From: Amphibacillus sediminis NBRC 103570
Lineage (GTDB): Bacteria; Bacillota; Bacilli; Bacillales; Amphibacillaceae
NCBI RefSeq assembly: GCF_001552275.1
Contig: NZ_BCQW01000007.1
Coordinates: forward strand, 59,002 to 123,001
Direction: 5' to 3'
DNA length: 64,000 nucleotides
The notes below the pieces were generated by a model. That model had not been told where the DNA came from, ran no database searches, and was given only the letters and a program-made list of their open reading frames with translations. Positions 49,368 through 58,481 of the stretch are shown here, piece after piece (within the stretch, counting starts at the first letter, position 1; every line of letters starts with the position of its first letter). Both the position numbers and the translations under genes were made by a program.

Positions 49368-50920
49368 TTTGCTACCTCCTTATTGGCAATCATGCACGCT
49401 AGTCTACTAGCCATTTCATTTGAGCTAGCAACGTAAACACCAGCCTCTTTGAGCTTTTGCTCCTGCTTACGGTAATCTTGCTTATCGGTTTCAGTTCCAC
49501 ATAAATAGGCAACAATCGGTAAGTAACGACCAGCATCTATCGCCTGTTGCTTAGCTTGTTTGATCACTTCTATGGATTCACCAACTGGATCGTCGTGTGA
49601 GCCATAACCAAGCTCAAAATCAAGTAAAAGAACGGCTGTTTCTGGATCTTGCGCTTCAATTAATAGGCGTTCATTTCTCAAAGCAGGCTCAATCATTGGG
49701 TGCGGCTTCCCTTTCGTAAAGTCATCATCCCCCATATCAAGCAAAGTATGACCAACACTTAAGCTAAGGTTGTCGATTTTTTCTTCGGCTTTTTTGGCAA
49801 CATTGCTCTTAACTTGTAGTCCCCTCGCTCGCATAATTGAGAGTGCTTCAGAAGTTAACGTGCCACCACAAAATAGACCTCTAACATAACGCTGCTGAGC
49901 TGTTAGATTATGCGTCACCTGCTCTACCCAGTCAATAGCGGCTTGATCTAGCTCACTTGAAATCGTTGCGGTCGGATCAACTAATGAAACGGCTTGTCTT
50001 GCTGCGTCAATTAAAGTAGGGGCAAACGTAGCACCTACAGCTTCAATCGCTTCACGGTCTCCGTCTAAGAAACCAACCACAACCGGTTTTGTCACCTTCT
50101 TAATTTCATTTAAGATTTTATCTTGTACAGGCTTAGCCGGTGGCTTTGAAATAAGTACAATAACATCAGTTGCATCATCATCAGCCAATGCTCTCATTCC
50201 TTCAAGCATCATAATCCCACCAATATCTTGATGTAAATCTCGCCCACCCGTACCAATCGCCTGCGTAATACCATAGCCAAGCCGATCGATTTGTACGGAT
50301 ACCTCTTGTAAACCAGTACCTGAAGCCGCTACAATCCCAATGCCACCTTGGTTGATTTGATTAGCAAAACATAAACCAACCTGATTAATAATGGCCGTTC
50401 CACAATCTGGCCCCATCACCAGCAGACCTTTTTCTTGGCCAAGTAGCTTTAGTTCACGTTCAGCTTCGATCGTCACATTATCACTAAATAACATGACATG
50501 TAAACCTTGATTAAGTGCTTGCTTTGCTTCTTTAGCAGCATACTCACCTGGAACAGAGATAACAGCCATATTCGCTTCAGGCAAAGCATCAATAGCAGCT
50601 GGTAATGTTTTAACAGACTTGACACCATTTCCTGACTTGTGCTCTTTTCGTGCATGTAAAGCTTCATCAACTAAACGAAGCACCTGCTCAACCGTTTCAT
50701 CCGTATCTGCCTTCACAGCAATAATGAGGTCATTTTCAGTGGCTTGTTCAGCTTCCTCTGTCAATAAAGAAATATTCCCTAGTAACGATTTATTCATCTC
50801 AGTTGCCATTGAAACAACTGCTTCTTCAACGCCATCCTTTGCCAATAGCTTTCCTGACAAAGACATTAATGTGACTGAATCGTGATAGGCATTCTTTTCA
50901 ACGATAACCTTTGACGTCAT
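49364..50920 (-). CDS. fdrA: FdrA/AllF-like acyl-CoA synthetase-fold protein
   Basis: A 518-residue protein related to succinyl-CoA synthetase alpha and beta folds. GPDCGTAIINQVGLCFANQI, AASGTGLQEVSVQIDRLG and IGTGGRDLHQDIGG mark the FdrA family; a second domain begins near LFCGGTLTSEA. In E. coli it works with YlbE and YlbF as the oxamate carbamoyltransferase. It starts 22 bases inside the DUF2877 gene, tightly coupled. The start ATG 50920 (MTSKVIVEKN) lies after GGGGG. Confidence 0.87.
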   Translation of the reverse strand: MTSKVIVEKNAYHDSVTLMSLSGKLLAKDGVEEAVVSMATEMNKSLLGNISLLTEEAEQATENDLIIAVKADTDETVEQVLRLVDEALHARKEHKSGNGVKSVKTLPAAIDALPEANMAVISVPGEYAAKEAKQALNQGLHVMLFSDNVTIEAERELKLLGQEKGLLVMGPDCGTAIINQVGLCFANQINQGGIGIVAASGTGLQEVSVQIDRLGYGITQAIGTGGRDLHQDIGGIMMLEGMRALADDDATDVIVLISKPPAKPVQDKILNEIKKVTKPVVVGFLDGDREAIEAVGATFAPTLIDAARQAVSLVDPTATISSELDQAAIDWVEQVTHNLTAQQRYVRGLFCGGTLTSEALSIMRARGLQVKSNVAKKAEEKIDNLSLSVGHTLLDMGDDDFTKGKPHPMIEPALRNERLLIEAQDPETAVLLLDFELGYGSHDDPVGESIEVIKQAKQQAIDAGRYLPIVAYLCGTETDKQDYRKQEQKLKEAGVYVASSNEMASRLACMIANKEVAK

Positions 50921-51815
50921 CTTCTTTATTCCCCCTTTGGAATTTACTCTTAATAATTAATTGTAAGCCAATTAAAACACCTACTAGCATATCTGTACCT
51001 GAACTTGAACCGATCGCGACCAAAGTCTGTAAATCATTCTTATTGACCAACGCCCCCTTGGTTATAACTGTTTTCAATGCTGTGTTGATCCTTCCAAAGA
51101 AACAGTGTTTTAACATCTGGCCACTAACAAAAGTGGTATGTTGTTTAATCAGATCAAGCCAATCCTGCTTAGAATCCACTAACTCAAGTTGGTGGTTTTG
51201 CCAATATTGCCAAGTAGCTAAGAAACCTGTTAAAAAATCATCACCAGATGGTGTTAGTCCAATCCCCACTCCTAAAAAATTCTTTAACACTCGTGTATCT
51301 CTTTCTACGCACAACTGGTTCAATTGCTCAGCCAAATAACGTTGATGAATGGATAACTTGTCGACACGATCTTGCTGTAAACCATATAATGCAGCCAAAA
51401 TCCCTTGTCTATTACCGTAATCCATAAGAAAATGGTCAATGGTCTCAACTTGACTTTTTAATTGGTCATAAACTGGAATAGCCGAACCAAGCTGACTGCT
51501 CCAAACGGTAGCTTGGCTAAAATCAAGGACAAAATGACTCACACGCAATTGCTGACGACCAAGATAGATCATTTTTTCAGCAAAAATGGTACGGTGCCAA
51601 AATCGTCTAAAGCTATCCTCATCAGCTATCTTGATCATGCTTGGAGCTGGAACAATCGAATCCATGGCCATGGATATCATACTTTGTTGATCAGTTGTGA
51701 CAAAGTTAATTACCCGTCTATACTTGCGGTTTAATTCCCCAACAATTGTTCCAGCATTATTGCCAATCAGTTGCTCTTTTAGCTGACCATCCAGCTCTGT
51801 AACGGCGATATGCAT
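50898..51815 (-). CDS. DUF2877 protein, AllH/YlbF-like carbamoyltransferase subunit
   Basis: A 305-residue protein with the DUF2877 signature GVGIGLTPSGDDFLTGFL (about residue 207) and SSGTDMLVGVLIGL near the end. It matches YlbF (AllH), the third part of the E. coli oxamate carbamoyltransferase. It is the first gene of the four-gene block DUF2877-fdrA-DUF1116-carbamate kinase, all overlapping. ATG 51815 has GGGTAGGTG upstream. Confidence 0.85.
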   Translation of the reverse strand: MHIAVTELDGQLKEQLIGNNAGTIVGELNRKYRRVINFVTTDQQSMISMAMDSIVPAPSMIKIADEDSFRRFWHRTIFAEKMIYLGRQQLRVSHFVLDFSQATVWSSQLGSAIPVYDQLKSQVETIDHFLMDYGNRQGILAALYGLQQDRVDKLSIHQRYLAEQLNQLCVERDTRVLKNFLGVGIGLTPSGDDFLTGFLATWQYWQNHQLELVDSKQDWLDLIKQHTTFVSGQMLKHCFFGRINTALKTVITKGALVNKNDLQTLVAIGSSSGTDMLVGVLIGLQLIIKSKFQRGNKEDDVKGYR

Positions 51816-51916
51816 TTACAAACACCTACCCTTTGACCATACACTTCTCCTACCATAGTAAGAAAGAGACTGTCGATCTCATCAATCCAGCAAACAGTAG
51901 CTTGCTCCCTTTAAGA

Positions 51917-51994
51917 TAGCGGTTTCATTTCATCCTCTAGACTAAGCTCTACTCGTGTAATATGACCCGTGTTGCCATTGATTAACTTGATTAT
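51917..51994 (-). promoter_or_regulatory. Possible promoter and cre site of the AllFGH-like operon
   Basis: On the minus strand TATAAT (51989-51994) is a candidate -10 box without a strong -35. Downstream, TGAAACCGCTATCT (51917-51930) is close to the CcpA consensus (differences at one inner base and the last base). Placed after the promoter, it could act as a roadblock. The rest of 51816-52119 shows no gene. Confidence 0.4.
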
Positions 51995-52119
51995 AACAAT
52001 CACTTGCCGAACAAACATTGTCATTTCACTACAAAAAAATAAGCTTTTTTCAGCATTATTAGACAATTAATCATAGCTACTTTCTCAAGTGAGCAGTAAT
52101 CGACTGAAGCAAGGTTGTT

Positions 52120-52173
52120 TATCACAGTGTAACTGGCTGTCATGTCTAAGTGGGATCTCCAACAGCCATTAAC
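52120..52173 (+). repeat. Strongly deleted composite repeat R12
   Basis: ATCACAGTGTAACTGGCTG is joined directly to TCATGTCTAAGTGGGA and CCAACAGCCATTAAC. The whole TGGGGC hairpin and the left arm of the CTCCCACTT stem are missing, compared with the copy at 27055-27312. Confidence 0.65.
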
Positions 52174-52231
52174 AACTCGGAAGTTACATTTTATATGGAT
52201 AGAAAATCAGCAAAAGGGAGGCGGAGATTTG

Positions 52232-52402
52232 ATGTTTTCACCAAATGGCCGGCAAATGGGGGGCAATCTGCTTCAACAGGCATCTCGCAGATTAAAGAAA
52301 TTAATGTTAATAGGTCAAAGAAAAAACCGAATAATAAAAGGAGTTAAATCCAGTTATCATTCGATGTTTTCTTTTGATCCAAAGCAGTTAATGATTTGCT
52401 AA
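52232..52402 (+). CDS. Possible small basic protein, unknown
   Basis: A 56-residue frame starting ATG 52232 behind a strong ribosome site (AAGGGAGGCGGAG). It reads MFSPNGRQMGGNLLQQASRR, is rich in Arg and Lys, and ends FDPKQLMIC. Not recognised. The plus orientation, opposite to the cluster, and the strong ribosome site speak for a gene; the short length and an overlapping frame from 52195 speak against it. Confidence 0.35.
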   Translation: MFSPNGRQMGGNLLQQASRRLKKLMLIGQRKNRIIKGVKSSYHSMFSFDPKQLMIC

Positions 52403-52444
52403 GCATTCTTAATGCGGACTAGCTCTAATAAGGAGATAAGTAGC

Positions 52445-54085
52445 TTAGGTAGTTAAATATTGATGAAGCTGGCAGGCTACTGCTATTTCAGTAAACTCTT
52501 GCCCATCATCTAAAATAAGTCCTAGCTCTTTCAGTTTATTTACCCGATAACGCAAGGAATTGTAATGAATAAACATATCATCTGCTGTTTTTTGCAAATT
52601 GCCATTGTGTTTAATTAAATAGACTAGAGTGTCGAATAAATTAATATCACGTTGCTGGTCATAAGCAATCACTTTACCCAATTTATCCTGAACAAAGTCT
52701 TTCAGCTGTTGCTGATCGTTAATTAAGTGGAATAGTTTATATAAGCCTAGATCGTCATAAAATTGGACAAAAGAGCTTAAACCTAGTTTTGAACCAAATA
52801 TTTGATGCACGAGTAAAGCGTGTTGATAGGCAAGCTTTACTTGATCAATTCGATAAATTGTATCAGATATCCCAATCGCTAACTCACCGTAATCTTTAAA
52901 AGTGGAGCAAAGTGACTCACCCACACGTTCTAATCTCTGCTTTAGTCGAGTCTCAAACGCAACACCTATAAAGCAAAGCAGCTCGTCATTAAAGTAGGTT
53001 ACTTTACAATTTTGTGAAGGCACATCGAATATATCAGCAATAATAGAGGGGATCTTATCAGAATCTAAGATTTTATAATAAGTTGACAGCCTTTGACTAC
53101 TATCCTGAATATTCGATTTAATGACTAAAATGATGTTGGGAAAATTAAAATTCCAACGAAAGACCTTTGCCTTTTCAATAATTTCTGACTGAGAGTGGTA
53201 ACGTTCATTGATAATATCTCGAATAAAGCTATCCAAATAATGCCGTTCCTTCTGAATAATTGTCTGTTCTGTCTGAAGTAAAAAAGCAAGTAGAATGATT
53301 GCTTGTTCTACAACAATATCCAGATGCTTGGTTATCTCTTCAGGTCGGTCAATTAAAACAACTAAATAACCTAAGCCTTTCTTACCAGCGGAAATAGCTT
53401 GAATAAACAGTTGATTAGCATGATAGCCCTTATCATTAATTGCTAAGACTACCTGATTAGCATGATCATATTGCTTACGATTCGCCCAATTGTCGAAAGC
53501 ATCGCGATCGACGTGGAGCTGATCATAATTATAGTCTAAAGATGATTGAATACAGTTTAATCCATTATCAAGAATAAGAATAGAGGCACCAGTAATTTGA
53601 GAAATGTACTGAACAAATTGAGACATATCAGCGCCATGTAGCAGCAAACTGTGCAATTGATGTGAAATCGCTTCGCGAAATTCCAGCAAACTCGTTTTCA
53701 TACCTAATAAAGTCGTTAAAATGTGGTTGGTTAGAGTGGATAAGTTTGCTTCGTTAGGCAGTACTAAAATTGGAAAATTTAATTGATTTGCTTGGTCGAT
53801 CATATAAGCTGGTACCTCTGGCACATAGCGACCTAATTTAATCGCCACACCGGCCAATTGATGCTTAGCTAATTCTACAATAAAGCTTTTTAGTGCCGCT
53901 TCGTTGTCAGCGATCGGATACAAAGTAGTAAATAACAATCCATCCTTATCAATATATGAGAAAATATCCGGAACTTCCATAACATATACATTTTGGACCT
54001 GTCTCTCTAAACCACTTTGTCCAGCTATGACGATTACATCTGAAAATGCATCCATTTTTAAGATATTATTAACCGATACAGACAC
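52445..54085 (-). CDS. PucR-family transcriptional regulator
   Basis: Regulator of 546 residues. The N-terminal PucR domain (VSVNNILKMDAFSDVIVIAG, VYVMEVPDIFSYIDKDG) is followed by a GGDEF-like middle region and a C-terminal PucR-type HTH_30 domain (LFDTLVYLIKHNGNLQKTA ... HYNSLRYRVNKLKELGL). PucR in B. subtilis controls purine and ureide catabolism. I take GTG 54085 as start, seven bases after GGGG; a GTG at 54106 has no ribosome site. It lies upstream of the ring-opening cluster in the same orientation and is the obvious candidate regulator. Confidence 0.88.
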   Translation of the reverse strand: MSVSVNNILKMDAFSDVIVIAGQSGLERQVQNVYVMEVPDIFSYIDKDGLLFTTLYPIADNEAALKSFIVELAKHQLAGVAIKLGRYVPEVPAYMIDQANQLNFPILVLPNEANLSTLTNHILTTLLGMKTSLLEFREAISHQLHSLLLHGADMSQFVQYISQITGASILILDNGLNCIQSSLDYNYDQLHVDRDAFDNWANRKQYDHANQVVLAINDKGYHANQLFIQAISAGKKGLGYLVVLIDRPEEITKHLDIVVEQAIILLAFLLQTEQTIIQKERHYLDSFIRDIINERYHSQSEIIEKAKVFRWNFNFPNIILVIKSNIQDSSQRLSTYYKILDSDKIPSIIADIFDVPSQNCKVTYFNDELLCFIGVAFETRLKQRLERVGESLCSTFKDYGELAIGISDTIYRIDQVKLAYQHALLVHQIFGSKLGLSSFVQFYDDLGLYKLFHLINDQQQLKDFVQDKLGKVIAYDQQRDINLFDTLVYLIKHNGNLQKTADDMFIHYNSLRYRVNKLKELGLILDDGQEFTEIAVACQLHQYLTT

Positions 54086-54115
54086 ACGATTACCCCATTT
54101 CTCCACAATGGTTAG

Positions 54116-54350
54116 ATATCAAATACGCCTTGGTGGATCTGCGCCCAGATTTTATTCAGCGAGGCTTAATAAAGTGAAACTTCGTTCAGCGGGAGTTTCG
54201 ACGCAACGTATAGGATGTGCTAGTGCAGATGTTGCGACACGACATCGCGAACTTAGTTAGCTTCTTCCATCCTCCACTGAATCGAAGACAAATAGACATT
54301 TACCTCACCACTTTTAGCAGTGAGAGACTTCTACTGAATGAAGTTAAAGC
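54116..54350. repeat. Composite repeat R13 between pucR and upp
   Basis: Opens with the end hairpin in plus orientation (ATCAAATACGCCTTGG), then switches to the main element in reverse orientation (GTGAAACTTCGTTCAGCGGG ... GACATCGCGAACTTAG), and closes with CCACTGAAT and a terminal-module end (CTGAATGAAGTTAAA). The middle of the main element is missing. The gap 54086-54497 holds no gene. Confidence 0.7.
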
Positions 54351-54497
54351 AAAGCATTCTTTCGCTTAAGCATTTCCTTAAAAGAGTTACCATATTCTAG
54401 AGATTGACTACTTGATCCAAGTACGGAGATTCTCGCTCTTGTTATTTAGTAACTTCTAATGTACCATATACTATTAGTAAAAAGAAGGAGAGATAAG

Positions 54498-55130
54498 ATG
54501 ACCAAAAAAGTACATGTCTTTAATCACCCCTTAATTCAACATAAACTTGGGATTGTTCGTGATAAAAATACTGGACCAAAGGAATTTCGCGAGTTAGTTG
54601 AAGAAATATCCAAACTAATGGCTTATGAGATTACACTTGATTTACCTCTTGCTGATGTCGAAATTGAGACACCGGTTTGCTCAACCACAGTCAAGCGGTT
54701 AAGCGGTAAAAAACTTGGAATTGTTCCGATAATGCGTGCCGGCCTTGGCATGGTTGATGGGATTTTAAGCTTAATTCCTGTTGCAAAGGTAGGCCATATC
54801 GGTCTATATCGCGATCCCCAAACACTTGAACCCGTAGAGTATTATGCCAAGCTACCAGAAGATATTGGCGAGCGTGACTTAATTGTCGTTGATCCTATGT
54901 TAGCAACAGGCGGTTCTGCATCTGCGGCGATTCAGGCAATTAAAAACCGTGGGGCAAAGCATATTAAGTTTCTATGCTTAATCGCTGTTCAAGAGGGGAT
55001 TGATCGTATCCATGCAGATCATCCAGAAGTCCCTATTTATACCGGAGCTCTTGATCCTGGTCTTAATGAAAAGAGCTATATTACACCTGGTTTTGGTGAT
55101 GCAGGTGACCGTCTTTTTGGTACGAAATAA
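54498..55130 (+). CDS. upp: Uracil phosphoribosyltransferase
   Basis: Salvage enzyme: uracil plus PRPP gives UMP. The 210-residue protein has [19 protein letters not shown] at the N-terminus, [15 protein letters not shown], the PRPP loop [12 protein letters not shown], and the C-terminal uracil site [23 protein letters not shown] 54498 follows AAGGAGAG. It stands alone in plus orientation, next to the pucR-controlled cluster, instead of in its common place near glyA and the atp operon. Confidence 0.97.
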   Translation: MTKKVHVFNHPLIQHKLGIVRDKNTGPKEFRELVEEISKLMAYEITLDLPLADVEIETPVCSTTVKRLSGKKLGIVPIMRAGLGMVDGILSLIPVAKVGHIGLYRDPQTLEPVEYYAKLPEDIGERDLIVVDPMLATGGSASAAIQAIKNRGAKHIKFLCLIAVQEGIDRIHADHPEVPIYTGALDPGLNEKSYITPGFGDAGDRLFGTK

Positions 55131-55238
55131 TGCTCATTTAATAGTACCCTGTTCCCGAAAAACTAAACAACAAGATGCGTTGATCTAATTTGTAAAAATA
55201 AATCCTCTTATCTGATTTGGTGAGATCATATAACTAAC

Positions 55239-55312
55239 GCCTGATTCCAACCCCTTTTGCCAACAAACGGTAACACCGCTTAAGGCAAAGTAATATTGGA
55301 ATCAGGCATTTT
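55239..55312 (+). terminator. Large two-tier hairpin after upp
   Basis: GCCTGATTCCAA (55239-55250) pairs perfectly with TTGGAATCAGGC (55296-55307), and inside it CTTTTGCC with GGCAAAG and CGGT with ACCG. ATTTTATTC follows. It is a plausible terminator for upp but bigger than needed. The gap 55313-55517 shows no gene. Confidence 0.7.
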
Positions 55313-55517
55313 ATTCATCACGTTAAACCTCTCATGACTAAAGCAAATCTTCAACATTCTATCCACCCCGTCTAGCTTAATAGCGAAAATTAAGCAAGAG
55401 GTTAGAGCAACGTACAATTGACATAATTTTCGCCATAGAGGCTACAGGTAGAGATGGTCACAGGAATCCACCAATTCAAATGTCGTTTAAGTGGCGTTTA
55501 ACTTTTCTCTAATAGCG

Positions 55518-56636
55518 TTACGCATACCAGAAACCGGTATAGCCTTTTTCCAGTCGCAATAACGCTTCTAAATAAAAGTAGTCCCCCCAAATCGTATAGT
55601 CGTCCGGTGATTTATTTTCCCTGACACTATAAGAACCATGATCGATCAGCCCTTCAGATCCATGCTCGGTAGTATAATCGGCAGTCAAAGATTGCATCGT
55701 TTTTTCAATTGCCTGACTAAATTTAGTATAGTCACTGTCCTCCGTACCTAGCCATGTTAATAACTCGTGCATGCCACATACAGCAATCGCCGAGGCAGAG
55801 CTGTCTGGTTTGATCTGGTCATCGATTGGAACATCAAAGTCCCAGTGGGCGACATAATTTTCTGGTAAATGCTTAATAAAGTAACGGGCTGCCCGCTTAG
55901 ATGTTTCTAGATATGCTGGATTATGAGTATACCGATATGCAAGGGCAAAGCCATAAATCGCCCATGCTTGACCGCGTGTCCAGGTCGATCCATCTTTATA
56001 CCCTTGTTGAGTTGCCCCACCAATAGGTTCACCTGTGACTTGGTCAAAGTAAAACGTATGATAGGATGAATCATCACCACGCATTAAGTAGCGCCGGGCT
56101 TTTTCAATAAATTGAACCGCTGCTGCTTGATAATGATCATGCTTTGTTTCTTGACTTGCCCAAAACAATAATGGCATATTCATTAAGCAGTCAATGATAA
56201 TCCGACCACCTTGATTCGGATCACCGAGCGGTCCCCAAGCTTGAATAAGCCCCAGTTCTTTACGATAGCGCTTCATTAGGCGATCAGCTGCTTTAATTGA
56301 AGCTAATCTAGCCTGCTGATCTTCATCAATCATCCATTGGGCAACAGTGGCTGGCGTATAAAGAAAGCCGATATCGTGAGTATCTAAATGCTGGTCTAAA
56401 TCAAGACGTTCCTTCATCCGCTCTACGGCAGACTGGGCCGCATCTCGATAAGCCTGATCACCACTGTACTGATAGCATAACCATAATATCCCTACCCAAA
56501 AGCCATTTGTCCAATTATCATTTGGATTCAACTGATAAACCTCGTCTTTGCTCGTATGTGGAAATAAGTCACCAAATCGTGTGATATTTGCCTTTGTTTT
56601 AATTAAAGCTTCTTCAATTGCGTTTTGATAATTCAT
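55518..56636 (-). CDS. GH88 unsaturated glucuronyl hydrolase
   Basis: Hydrolyses the unsaturated uronic acid end of oligosaccharides released by polysaccharide lyases (chondroitin, hyaluronan, heparin or gellan fragments). The two catalytic aspartates are Asp88 (LDTHDIGFLY) and Asp149 (RIIIDCLMNMP), the same numbers as in the Bacillus sp. GL1 enzyme. (alpha/alpha)6-barrel stretches include NDNWTNGFWVGILWL and STWTRGQAWAIYG. Length 372 with no signal peptide indicates a cytosolic enzyme acting on imported oligosaccharides. It follows the heparinase-like gene. Confidence 0.93.
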   Translation of the reverse strand: MNYQNAIEEALIKTKANITRFGDLFPHTSKDEVYQLNPNDNWTNGFWVGILWLCYQYSGDQAYRDAAQSAVERMKERLDLDQHLDTHDIGFLYTPATVAQWMIDEDQQARLASIKAADRLMKRYRKELGLIQAWGPLGDPNQGGRIIIDCLMNMPLLFWASQETKHDHYQAAAVQFIEKARRYLMRGDDSSYHTFYFDQVTGEPIGGATQQGYKDGSTWTRGQAWAIYGFALAYRYTHNPAYLETSKRAARYFIKHLPENYVAHWDFDVPIDDQIKPDSSASAIAVCGMHELLTWLGTEDSDYTKFSQAIEKTMQSLTADYTTEHGSEGLIDHGSYSVRENKSPDDYTIWGDYFYLEALLRLEKGYTGFWYA

Positions 56637-56714
56637 ATTATCCCATTCCTTTCTAAATAATATCTAATCAATTTTCAAGTTAAGCAGTTACTAATAATTG
56701 ACTATGGTTTTTGA

Positions 56715-58460
56715 TCAACAGAACGCCCTTTTCTCTTCCTTCCCTGCTATCAGCAAAAAATCGAGTTTGAAAGTGTAGCTGGTTTGGGTAACACTAAAGC
56801 TTAATTGCAGCTTAAGAGCTGATTGGTGCTGTCCAAAGTGATCTTTGTACTCGATTGGATCAAGCTTTACTTCTGATATTTCTTCTGACCAGATAATCTT
56901 CAGGTCATTCTGTGCCCCAGTTAATATGAGTTGATGACCTGTTTGAGAATAAGGAAGATTCGCTAATATAAATGTCTCTGTTACTTCTTGATTAGCTTCA
57001 GTAAAATGATAATGATCGGTTAAGGTTAATGTCGCTTGATCGGAATTTAAGTTAAATTGACGGGTAAAGTGCTCTAATTGGCTAACTTGATATGCCTCTG
57101 TTAACACAAAAGTGATCTCTTCAAATGGTTTGATTTCCCTTACCTGAGAAATAGCATAAGCGGACCGTCCCGTTTTTTGTGGTTCACCGCAAATAATTGG
57201 GACAGAATGCCCTAGTGAAGAGGGTTGAAGCAGTTGGTAACGTTTATCCGAAAAATAATCTCGCGTATATTCTCCCGCACCTAAATCAATAAAATAAGGC
57301 TGGCCATGACTATAAAGGATAAAGTGGCCCAAATCATTATGGTTATGTGGTTCTTGGTTATGCCCACCTTTTACCGCAAACTGAAAGCAAGGCTTCCGAA
57401 TAATCAAGAGCTGGGCATCGGCTAGCCAATACTCACCCGTTGACCAGCTATGTTGCTTCAGATTTGAATGACGCCACGCCAGTTGCCGATAAGCCTGTGG
57501 CCATCGTCCACAATGATCAATCAAAGTATCGCTACTGACATCCCCTGGAGGATAGTCTATCATTTCCGGGAATCGCAATTGGTAGAAATAGGCCAAATCG
57601 TAAGCGGGAGACTGCTGTGCTGGCGCATCAGAGAAATTGACCACATGGTCTTGCTCTAAATACATCTTTTGTTGAAAAGCTGCAATTCTAGCAATCTTTT
57701 GCTCAAGTAACAGATTATCCTTACCATCAGTATAACGGGACAATAGCTCAGCAAAATAGGTAAAATAGCGAAAGCCATATTGCCAATACTGCAAGCCTTC
57801 AAGGCAAGCACCATCATCGCCAAAGCCATTTAAGTAATACGTTAACGTACGCTTCACTCTTTCTATTATCTGCAAACACACGTTCTCATCTTCTATTAAA
57901 TAAATAGCTGTAGCCCCTATTGAACTTGCGCATACTGCCGCCCAATTATCGTGGGACTCTTCCCAATGATAAGGTCCATTATTGAGATATGGAACAAAGA
58001 CACGTTCATGAATGTTAGCCCTTACAATATTGAGAAGAGCTGGTGTTAAATACTCGGATAGCAGTGCTGTCACTTCTGCCAATGTGAATGCTGTTTCACA
58101 GTTAAATAAATCCAAGGTATAGCTTTTTTTGCTCGCATTCTCTTCACGACTACGATCAATATGAGCGGGTAAGCACCAGGTAAACTCCTGACAAATAGAA
58201 AAAATAATGTTCTCAAGCTGCTGTTGGTAAGATTGATTTTCCGGCTGATCTAGTAAAAGGAGAGCAAGAGCGGTTAAGCGCTTTCTTTTCCGAAAATAGA
58301 TTTCTTCATATTGGCTACGATTACCTGTTTGAAAAAATAGCTTGTAGGTTTGGAAATCTAGCTCTTGCTTTACTTGATCAGCCTCAACACTTAAGCGCTC
58401 GGCTAAATCATTTAGAATAGCTTGATAATGACGATCTTTATTCATCATTAAAGGTTGCAT
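56715..58460 (-). CDS. Heparinase II/III-like protein
   Basis: A 581-residue protein of the heparinase II/III superfamily, expected to cleave acidic polysaccharide or oligosaccharide by beta-elimination. The N-terminal half is an alpha-toroid (HESHDNWAAVCASSIGATA); the C-terminal half is the beta-sandwich with VKGGHNQEPHNHNDLGHFIL and the catalytic Tyr-His candidates. No signal peptide, so it probably works in the cytosol. The ATG 58460 has AAGGAG ten bases upstream. Its neighbour GH88 enzyme is the logical next step. Exact substrate is not readable. Confidence 0.82.
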   Translation of the reverse strand: MQPLMMNKDRHYQAILNDLAERLSVEADQVKQELDFQTYKLFFQTGNRSQYEEIYFRKRKRLTALALLLLDQPENQSYQQQLENIIFSICQEFTWCLPAHIDRSREENASKKSYTLDLFNCETAFTLAEVTALLSEYLTPALLNIVRANIHERVFVPYLNNGPYHWEESHDNWAAVCASSIGATAIYLIEDENVCLQIIERVKRTLTYYLNGFGDDGACLEGLQYWQYGFRYFTYFAELLSRYTDGKDNLLLEQKIARIAAFQQKMYLEQDHVVNFSDAPAQQSPAYDLAYFYQLRFPEMIDYPPGDVSSDTLIDHCGRWPQAYRQLAWRHSNLKQHSWSTGEYWLADAQLLIIRKPCFQFAVKGGHNQEPHNHNDLGHFILYSHGQPYFIDLGAGEYTRDYFSDKRYQLLQPSSLGHSVPIICGEPQKTGRSAYAISQVREIKPFEEITFVLTEAYQVSQLEHFTRQFNLNSDQATLTLTDHYHFTEANQEVTETFILANLPYSQTGHQLILTGAQNDLKIIWSEEISEVKLDPIEYKDHFGQHQSALKLQLSFSVTQTSYTFKLDFLLIAGKEEKRAFC

Positions 58461-58481
58461 GATTCAAATTCTCCTTATCTG

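Noticed and set aside
45721..51815. Allantoin utilisation cluster.
   Set aside because: AllFGH-type genes are linked to allantoin in E. coli, but no allantoinase, allantoate or ureidoglycolate enzyme is present and an AtzD/barbiturase-type gene is, so a different cyclic substrate is more likely.
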